From contig SFIS01000092.1 in the NCBI GenBank assembly GCA_004555245.1, positions 1-6,848 on the forward strand: 6,848 nt of DNA. The letters are read 5' to 3'. This DNA is from Bacteroidales bacterium. Its GTDB lineage: Bacteria; Bacteroidota; Bacteroidia; Bacteroidales; Bacteroidaceae. The translations under genes and the position numbers were made by a program. Below, piece by piece: positions 1 to 4,652 of the stretch. The notes under the pieces are model-generated. The model searched no databases. It was not told the origin of the DNA and worked only from the letters and a program-made list of their open reading frames with translations. Within the stretch, counting starts at the first letter, position 1; each line of letters opens with the position of its first letter.

Positions 1-36
1 TATATTTTTAAGCATTTATTGAACGTACTATATTTT

Positions 37-55
37 AAGAGTTGTTAAGACTCTT
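37..55. other. Short hairpin in AT-rich flank
   Basis: The arms AAGAGT (37-42) and ACTCTT (50-55) flank a 7-nt loop, and CTTTC follows on the + strand. The surrounding 1-120 is AT-rich and has no credible gene. It could be a weak terminator for a rightward gene outside the window, but the stem is only 6 bp. Confidence 0.25.
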
Positions 56-122
56 CTTTCATTCTGCAAAATTAAAGCAAAAATTGAATATCCTAATTCA
101 GAAGTTCATGTTTGTAATTGTC

Positions 123-144
123 GCGCTTACAGCGCGTGCTGGTC
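123..144 (-). repeat. Dispersed repeat copy A (GCGCTGTAAGCGC family)
   Basis: On the minus strand this reads GACCAGCACGCGCTGTAAGC plus GC. The same 22 nt occur on the plus strand at 6581-6602. The core GCGCT-GTA-AGCGC is itself a small palindrome. The copy lies just beyond the terminator-like hairpin of the leftward nuclease gene, so it has the same orientation relative to that gene as the other copy has to the DUF349 gene. The palindromic core and repetition suggest a REP-like intergenic element; family membership is inferred. Confidence 0.7.
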
Positions 145-147
145 TAT

Positions 148-196
148 ACACAGAAAGTCCGTCACACCGAAAAATGGTGTGGCGGACTTTCTGTGT
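148..196 (-). terminator. Long hairpin, probable terminator of the nuclease gene
   Basis: The arms at 148-168 and 176-196 form a 21-bp stem with a single G-U pair (162/182) and a 7-nt loop. It begins 44 nt past the stop codon of the leftward nuclease gene. There is no clear U-tract on either side, so intrinsic termination is inferred from position and stem length. Processing or 3'-end protection is an alternative. The arm contains CAGAAAGTCCG, which is shared with the hairpin after the DUF349 gene (6402-6449). Confidence 0.6.
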
Positions 197-239
197 TATG
201 CCTGCGCCGTCAGCCGTTGTCCGGCTTTGGGCTGTCATG

Positions 240-1745
240 TCATTTCACAACGAATTTCTTTCCGTTGCGGATGTATATTCCGGGCTTCGTCGGCATTTTG
301 CTGAACTTCTGTCCCGAGATAGAGAAGAAGGTGTTGTCCTTCTGCTGTGCCGTTGCGTCAGGTGTCGTGATTCCGGTTCCTGCCGGCTGCCATACCTTCA
401 CGTTGTCGATGAAAGCGCGTTTCGCTGTCGTCGCAATGGTGAGTGTCGGTGTTGCGGGCACGTTCTCGAATGTCAGAGTGACGTTCTCGAAAGCGTCGGA
501 CATCTTCGCGGAGTATTCTACGGTCTTTTTCTCGTTTCCGAGTGTCACGTCGAGCTTGCCCTCTACAGTAGTCCATCCCTTAACGCTGATAGCGACATAA
601 AGTGTTCCGCCCTTGGTGCTTAGTGCAGCGCTCGCTATGTAGCCTGTCTTCGAGCCTGTGCCGAGTTTCACTGCTCCGCCCGCCATATAAGCCGCTCCTA
701 CGTTCGGGAACTGGCTGTTGCCGTCCCATGGAGTGCCGCTGCCAGAGTTCGATGTGTTGTTTCCTTCCGTTATGTCGTCGAAAGGTGCGTCGAGGAGTAT
801 GCCGTCAGCCGGCGGTACGGGCGTGTCTTCTCCTCCGTCTCCGCCTTCATCGCCTCCGTCGTCACCACCTCCTCCGCCTTCGGCAGGGTTGTATGCGGCA
901 TATCGTTCGTCGCCGTCGGCAGTTGTCAGAGCGACATCGGGGTTGAACGCCACGTCTGTGCTGTCGCCCCATACATATTCTGCAAGAGTGGGGAAATCGA
1001 CGTAGAGGTTACGGTTTCCCTGAATGTCCGCCACGGCGTTGTTGCGGTCCACCTCCACCTGCGACACTTTGTCTTCCCGCATCCATTTCAGATAGAGGGT
1101 GTATGCCCATTCCTTCAGGGTGGGGTAGGTGCCGTTCTGCAGCGATTTCAGTCCCTCTCCCTCGTAGGTGAGGTTCTGATAAGCAGTTGCCATATACATA
1201 TATCCGCGCGAGAAATCGCCTTTCCACACTTCTGCCGGCTGCCACAGTTTTGTGCCGTCGCTGCCAGTGCCCACCTTTATACATCCGTTGTCGTATGAGG
1301 CGGATGTCACGATGCCCATGCCGTAGTTACTTTTGCTTGAGTTGGCTTGTGAGTTGCTGGGCATGAGGTTGTAGAGATCTTTGTATGCCTGGTTCTTCTC
1401 GCCTCCCCACCAGCTTTTCGGAAACGAGTGCTCGATGTTCATTCCTGATGCCACACTGCCTCTGTTGCCGAACTTCACCTTGATGTTCGAGTAGCGGTCG
1501 ATGACGTATCCTTCGGCATCCATGTCCGTGACGTAGAATCCCCACCATGTGGAGTTGCTGCCATCGCCGTAACTGAGAGTCTTCGCATTGCCCGTGAGGT
1601 TGTATATGGCAGTCTTCAGCTCGGCTTTCTTCTTGCCTTTCAGCGACTGTGCATAGCTGACGAGCTTCGTGCGTTCGATGGCGAATGCCGACAAGCCTGC
1701 TGTTGTCAGGAACGTTATGAGTGTGATACGTAATAGTCTGTTCAT
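240..1745 (-). CDS. Secreted endonuclease I family nuclease with C-terminal beta-sandwich and sorting tail
   Basis: This 501-residue protein is predicted to be an exported, metal-dependent non-specific nuclease of the endonuclease I (EndA/Vvn-like) family. Residues 1-22 form a signal peptide with a hydrophobic core ending LSAFA. The nuclease domain spans about 25-265. NIEHSFPKSWW carries Glu105-His106, the likely metal ligand and general base of the family, and DLYNLMPSNSQAN (from residue 123) carries the conserved Asn126. Residues 290-312 are a Gly/Asp/Glu-rich linker. Residues 316-453 look like a beta-sandwich ending FIDNVKVW, possibly carbohydrate- or surface-binding. Residues 473-501 (SISGQKF...YIRNGKKFVVK) resemble a short type IX-secretion-style C-terminal tail. 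The ATG at 1743-1745 directly precedes the signal peptide, and no strong Shine-Dalgarno is seen, as is common in Bacteroidetes. The gene lies 93 bp downstream of the OB-fold gene, on the same strand. The family call is firm; substrate and surface anchoring are inferred. Confidence 0.9.
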   Translation of the reverse strand: MNRLLRITLITFLTTAGLSAFAIERTKLVSYAQSLKGKKKAELKTAIYNLTGNAKTLSYGDGSNSTWWGFYVTDMDAEGYVIDRYSNIKVKFGNRGSVASGMNIEHSFPKSWWGGEKNQAYKDLYNLMPSNSQANSSKSNYGMGIVTSASYDNGCIKVGTGSDGTKLWQPAEVWKGDFSRGYMYMATAYQNLTYEGEGLKSLQNGTYPTLKEWAYTLYLKWMREDKVSQVEVDRNNAVADIQGNRNLYVDFPTLAEYVWGDSTDVAFNPDVALTTADGDERYAAYNPAEGGGGGDDGGDEGGDGGEDTPVPPADGILLDAPFDDITEGNNTSNSGSGTPWDGNSQFPNVGAAYMAGGAVKLGTGSKTGYIASAALSTKGGTLYVAISVKGWTTVEGKLDVTLGNEKKTVEYSAKMSDAFENVTLTFENVPATPTLTIATTAKRAFIDNVKVWQPAGTGITTPDATAQQKDNTFFSISGQKFSKMPTKPGIYIRNGKKFVVK

Positions 1746-1772
1746 AGAGAGCGATGTTTGTTTTTATAGAAA

Positions 1773-1804
1773 GAAGGATGGCCCCGTTTCAGAGACCATC
1801 CTTC
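1773..1804 (-). terminator. Hairpin between the two leftward genes
   Basis: On the minus strand GAAGGATGGTCTC pairs with GGGGCCATCCTTC: a 13-bp stem with two G-U pairs and a 6-nt loop (TGAAAC), followed by TTTCT. It lies 34 nt past the stop codon of the OB-fold gene and 27 nt before the nuclease start codon. It could terminate most transcripts of the upstream gene or act as an attenuator or processing site within a bicistronic message. The U-tract is short. Confidence 0.6.
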
Positions 1805-1838
1805 AGTTGTTTCTTTTCCGCTTGTCCGGCGACGGTTG

Positions 1839-3329
1839 TTATCTCTGTATGAATTTCTTTCCGTTGCGGATGACTGCGCCCTTGTAGCTCTCAGCCACAC
1901 GCTGACCAGCGAGGTTGTATGTCACGCCGTCGGTTGCATCGTTTGTTGTGATGGTGTTGATGCCGGTAGTAGAGCCGTTGAGAGAGTAGATGAATCCGTT
2001 TCCGATCTGTTTCTTGCCGCTGTATTCCATCAGTTGCCCTTTGAGAATTACTTGGTCACGGGCTTTAATGCTGTTGACAGTCTCTTCTGTGAACGCTGTG
2101 TTCTCAAGGTTCTTCAGACGGAACGCCTCAAGAAGATTCTCCGTCGCATCAGCTGCGTCACCGATAAAGAAGTTGGCATTGCCATATTGTGCTGACACTT
2201 CTGGTTCGCTTGTGATATAACCCTTGACATAAACCTCTGATGCGAGTCCCTCGCCAGCTTTGATGAGGTCAAGAGCCTGGGCCACAGTATATGCAGTCTC
2301 AGGAGTGTTGGAGATGTCAACGACTGTTGTTGTCGGCTTTGTCACGCCTTTGATAGAATAAACGTAAGCCTGATTCTGTGATGTTTCCGGTTCGCCATTG
2401 TAGTTCGTAAGTTTTCCACAAACTACAACTTCGTCACCTACTTCAAGGTTTGGCTCCTCACCTGCCCATTTTTTGTTTTCAAGATAGAGTGCGCGGTAAA
2501 CATAGAACTGACCGTTGGCTGTGCCGTCATCAGAGAGGTAGAATGTCACATTACCATAATTTGTTGAGAACGGACTTGTAATAGAAACGACCTTGCCTTT
2601 GATGTAATAGTCTTCAGTAGAAGTGTTGCCTACGCCCAGTGCAGTAGCTGCGTTGTTTGCTGCCGTGCAGTTGAATGGGTCAGCGAGTGTGCCAGTGCCC
2701 TTTGCTACAGGAACATCTGGTTCTGGAGTCGGTTCTGCTGCATTCTCGCTGTATTCAACCTTGGAAATCTGAATGATGCCGTTTGAGCCTGTTTTCTGAA
2801 TATCAAACACTATTTTATAGTATTTGTTGGCAGCGGGAGAATTGATTTTGAAGGTGTAGCTGCCCTTCTTGAAGTTTGTAGTGATATCGCTTTCCTCAAC
2901 TGTTTCGGTGATTGTGCTGAATGTCTGGTCAGATGCAACCAATAACTTCACACTGTTAATTTTCTCTGGAGTTGATACTTTATCTATAGTGACAACAACA
3001 GAAGCAATAGCTTTGTCTATGGCGAAAGCTGTTGCAATGGAGGCTACTGTTGGCGCATTTTTGCTTCCACATTTAATATATGCCCAGTCCTTCCAGCTGT
3101 TGTTGTTGAAGTTTGTGATGCTCCAAGTGTCTTCACCTATTTTAGCATCCCACACCAAATCTTCTGTTACAACTCCGTCAACCACAGTTTTGTAATATCC
3201 ACCTACCTTGTTGCTGGCAGAGTTGTCGTCAGGGAACGAGAGTGTCTTGTATGCTGCTGCATACGAGACAGCACAAACGAGCATAAGCAAGCCCGTCATC
3301 ATCATGCGTAAAAATTTCTTCATAATCAT
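1839..3329 (-). CDS. Secreted protein with two tandem OB-fold-like domains and C-terminal sorting tail
   Basis: This is a 496-residue exported protein of unknown function. The N-terminus MIMKKFLRMMMTGLLMLVCA is a signal peptide, probably cleaved near residue 24-26. Residues 27-195 form a beta-rich domain (for example YIKCGSKNAP, ASVVVTIDKVS, ending IIQISKVEYS) of a type seen in Bacteroidetes surface proteins. After a Pro/Glu linker (199-208) come two related OB-fold-like repeats, about 213-328 and 343-452. Both follow the order Y(Y/V)(I/V)KG, YGN followed by an F-x-(L/I) strand, a Leu-rich segment with LEN, a (V/I)xxxDxV(V/I) strand, G-x-L-x-x-Y-(N/S)-G and a final (V/I)YS. They most resemble the DUF6359/YhcR-type OB folds of secreted proteins; this is from memory of the family. 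The tail (467-496; YNLAGQRVAE...VIRNGKKFIQR) resembles a short type IX-style signal. The first ATG (3327-3329) is used; Met3 is an equally good start. It is probably co-functional with the downstream nuclease. Confidence 0.75.
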   Translation of the reverse strand: MIMKKFLRMMMTGLLMLVCAVSYAAAYKTLSFPDDNSASNKVGGYYKTVVDGVVTEDLVWDAKIGEDTWSITNFNNNSWKDWAYIKCGSKNAPTVASIATAFAIDKAIASVVVTIDKVSTPEKINSVKLLVASDQTFSTITETVEESDITTNFKKGSYTFKINSPAANKYYKIVFDIQKTGSNGIIQISKVEYSENAAEPTPEPDVPVAKGTGTLADPFNCTAANNAATALGVGNTSTEDYYIKGKVVSITSPFSTNYGNVTFYLSDDGTANGQFYVYRALYLENKKWAGEEPNLEVGDEVVVCGKLTNYNGEPETSQNQAYVYSIKGVTKPTTTVVDISNTPETAYTVAQALDLIKAGEGLASEVYVKGYITSEPEVSAQYGNANFFIGDAADATENLLEAFRLKNLENTAFTEETVNSIKARDQVILKGQLMEYSGKKQIGNGFIYSLNGSTTGINTITTNDATDGVTYNLAGQRVAESYKGAVIRNGKKFIQR

Positions 3330-3374
3330 TTGGTTTTAATGAATAATGGTTATTGTTGTTATTATTATTTGGCA

Positions 3375-3406
3375 CAAAGTTAGTCAAAATATTTTTAATA
3401 AGCAAG
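3375..3406 (-). promoter_or_regulatory. Bacteroidetes-type promoter of the OB-fold gene
   Basis: On the minus strand a perfect -7 box TAACTTTG (3382 down to 3375) is preceded, after a 20-nt spacer, by CTTG (3406-3403), which is close to the -33 TTTG consensus. Transcription would start near 3368, giving an AT-rich leader of about 40 nt before the ATG at 3329. The spacing fits the known consensus (about 19-21 nt). Confidence 0.65.
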
Positions 3407-3571
3407 CATTAAGGTTAAAACATTGTGAAATGTAATGTATTTGTAGCAGTTTTTCAGTCTTCTTCCTGAAAAATCACAATAAATCAGCATATTGTCCGCT
3501 TACGGAGTGTAACCGGCCCCTCCTCTTTGCCCATCCGTCATGCCTCTGCGCCTTCGCTGGCGTGATGTATG

Positions 3572-3605
3572 GAAAGTGTCATCCGATATGTCCGCTGACA
3601 CTTTC
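3572..3605. other. Hairpin with GAAAGTGTCA arms
   Basis: GAAAGTGTCA (3572-3581) and TGACACTTTC (3596-3605) form a perfect 10-bp stem around a 14-nt loop. TGACACTTTC occurs again at 3980-3989, inside the loop of the larger inverted repeat downstream. The function is unknown; a repeat-borne stem or a terminator remnant are possible. Confidence 0.5.
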
Positions 3606-3665
3606 TTGCACAGACGGAAATGCGAGAAATTCACTTTCGTTAACGCGAAAAAAGCGTCTTCCGGG

Positions 3666-3793
3666 CCCACTTTGACTATCTTGCGTTCCCACTTTGACTA
3701 TCTTGGAAGCCCATTCATATTGTTTTGCCCCGTCATTCGTATTGTCTTGCAGCCCCATTCATGCTTGTTGGACACCCAAAACAATACCTTTTG
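3666..3793. repeat. Array of six units with a 22-bp period
   Basis: Units start at 3666, 3688, 3710, 3732, 3754 and 3776. Each has an 18-nt core followed by 4 variable nt (CGTT, GAAG, CCCC, CAGC, ACAC, CCCC). The cores are CCCACTTTGACTATCTTG (twice, identical), CCCATTCATATTGTTTTG, GTCATTCGTATTGTCTTG, CCCATTCATGCTTGTTGG and CCAAAACAATACCTTTTG. Units 3 and 4 share 14 of 18 positions. Unit 6 resembles the reverse complement of unit 3: TATTGTTTTG (3718-3727) pairs with CAAAACAATA (3777-3786). The 22-bp phase may continue weakly to 3837, where CTTG recurs. The period is not a multiple of three, which argues against coding. Twenty-two bp is close to two helical turns, so a protein-binding array is possible. 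I do not recognise the family with certainty. Confidence 0.65.
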
Positions 3794-3895
3794 CCCCGGA
3801 AAAGATGGTGTTTTCTGTCTCTTTTGCCTCCTGCTTGCGGTTGGTAAATTTGTATCTCTCTGATATACAACGAGATATGTGAAATGTTGAAAAAT

Positions 3896-3919
3896 CGCGG
3901 TTTTTCTGCGAAAAATGCG
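3896..3919. other. Small bulged hairpin
   Basis: GTTTTTC pairs with GAAAAAT around a TGC triloop. The stem is extended by CGC/GCG after a single bulged G. It stands 36 nt before the long inverted repeat at 3955-4019 and may belong to the same structured block. The function is unknown. Confidence 0.35.
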
Positions 3920-3954
3920 GGCTGTTACCGCGGAACGCAGGAATCCGGCGAGTG

Positions 3955-4019
3955 GGGCGGAAAAAATAGTATCATACCCTGACACTTTCACGCCCTGGCT
4001 GATACTATTTTATCCGTCC
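3955..4019. repeat. Long inverted repeat with TGATACTATTTT arms
   Basis: AAAATAGTATCA (3963-3974) is perfectly complementary to TGATACTATTTT (4000-4011). Pairing extends outward through GGGCGGA / TCCGTCC (3955-3961 with 4013-4019) with one A-A mismatch and one G-U pair, giving a 20-position stem around a 25-nt loop. The loop contains TGACACTTTC, the arm sequence of the hairpin at 3572-3605. It may be a mobile or REP-like intergenic element, or a structured RNA; neither can be decided here. Confidence 0.6.
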
Positions 4020-4053
4020 GGCAGGCGGGGCGCAATGTCAGCATAATATTTAG

Positions 4054-4124
4054 ACGACAACAGAGACAACGGAAACAACCGTTGCGCACGTTCTTCCCGT
4101 TGTCATTGTTGTCTCTGTTGTCGT
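4054..4124. repeat. GACAACAGAGACAAC repeat hairpin (copy 1)
   Basis: ACGACAACAGAGACAAC (4054-4070) and its exact reverse complement (4108-4124) form a 17-bp stem around a 37-nt loop. The loop holds alternative pairing partners (CAACGG/CCGTTG at 4067-4072 and 4079-4084). The minus-strand reading of 4108-4129 recurs exactly at 6724-6745. It is therefore a dispersed element present at least twice in this window. A low-complexity frame rich in Val and Ser across it is not a gene. Confidence 0.7.
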
Positions 4125-4272
4125 AAAAATAACCGTATGTGACGAGTTGACAGTTTCAGTTGACAAGGAAAACGAGTTGGCAACAGATATAGAAATAATC
4201 CGCCTCAAAACCCGCCTTAATGACCGTAAAAACCACTTTTTTACGCCTTTTGCGAAAGAAAACAAGCAAAAG

Positions 4273-4305
4273 TTTAGGTTGTTTAATAATTTTTTATTAA
4301 TTTCG
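4273..4305 (+). promoter_or_regulatory. Candidate distal promoter of the DUF349 gene
   Basis: TAATTTCG (4298-4305) differs from the Bacteroidetes -7 consensus TAnnTTTG at one position. It is preceded by TTTA (4273-4276) with a 21-nt spacer, in a strongly AT-rich stretch. It would give a leader of about 340 nt to the ATG at 4653. Confidence 0.4.
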
Positions 4306-4451
4306 CACCGATTTATCGTTCGTTGCCAATGCAACACGGAAATCACACGCCGAAGGCTGCCGGAAATCCTACACCTTATTATATATATACACTGAGGGGA
4401 AAGGCAGAGGGCGTGGAGTGAACATTCACCGATTCATACAGGTGGGTTCTG

Positions 4452-4459
4452 TAAATTTG
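4452..4459 (+). promoter_or_regulatory. Candidate proximal -7 box of the DUF349 gene
   Basis: TAAATTTG matches TAnnTTTG perfectly, but no good TTTG is seen about 20 nt upstream. An imperfect palindrome, GTGAACATTCAC (4418-4429), covers the place where the -33 element should be. A regulated promoter that needs an activator is possible; a chance match is also possible. The leader would be about 190 nt. Confidence 0.35.
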
Positions 4460-4652
4460 CTTTGGCAGATTCCGAAACTGTTTTCGAGGACAGGGCTGTA
4501 GGCCGGAGAAGAAGCGCGGCGGGCTGCGTGACTTGCGAGACTTACGGCTTGAACCGAGAAGAATCCGGAAGCTGGCAAAAAGTCAACTCGTAATTATTCA
4601 CTTTATGATGGTGGGAAAATTTACAGACCCCGCCTTCACTAACACTAAAGTA

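Larger units (their letters stand above)
3330..4652. other. Gene-free divergent intergenic region of about 1.3 kb
   Basis: This stretch lies between two divergent transcription units. Open frames here lack recognisable motifs and run through hairpins and repeats, so I call no gene. From left to right it holds: an AT-rich leader and promoter for the leftward gene (3330-3410); a more GC-rich block (about 3492-4037) with several hairpins and the 22-bp-period array; a GACAACAGAGACAAC repeat hairpin (4054-4124); and the promoter candidates and leader of the DUF349 gene (4270-4652). The GC-rich block is bracketed by TCAGCATA at 3484-3491 and 4038-4045. A small stem (3536-3544 with 3559-3567, 9 bp including two G-U pairs) is also present. 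Confidence 0.7.

Noticed and set aside
42..623. 193-codon open frame on the plus strand
   Set aside because: It runs through a terminator hairpin and a repeat, then antisense to the nuclease tail; the composition is unlike a real protein.
3666..3793. CRISPR array
   Set aside because: The units are diverged, the spacers are only 4 nt, and no cas gene is present.
3666..3793. Plasmid-type iteron origin
   Set aside because: The 22-bp spacing resembles iterons, but the units are too divergent, and no replication initiator gene or DnaA box (TTATNCACA) was seen nearby.
3698..3991. 97-codon frame on the minus strand, overlapping frames on the plus strand
   Set aside because: It crosses the 22-bp array and the start of the long inverted repeat. 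Repeats with a non-triplet period argue against coding; it is probably a spurious frame carried by a repeat.
4050..4346. 98-codon frame on the minus strand
   Set aside because: Its Thr/Val/Ser-rich end is just the translated GACAACAGAGACAAC hairpin, and no start signal or domain is seen.
4533..4652. 40-residue N-terminal extension of the DUF349 protein from a TTG
   Set aside because: The extension is unlike the family, and MMDSQ at 4653 fits the usual start. The extra frame is probably open by chance.
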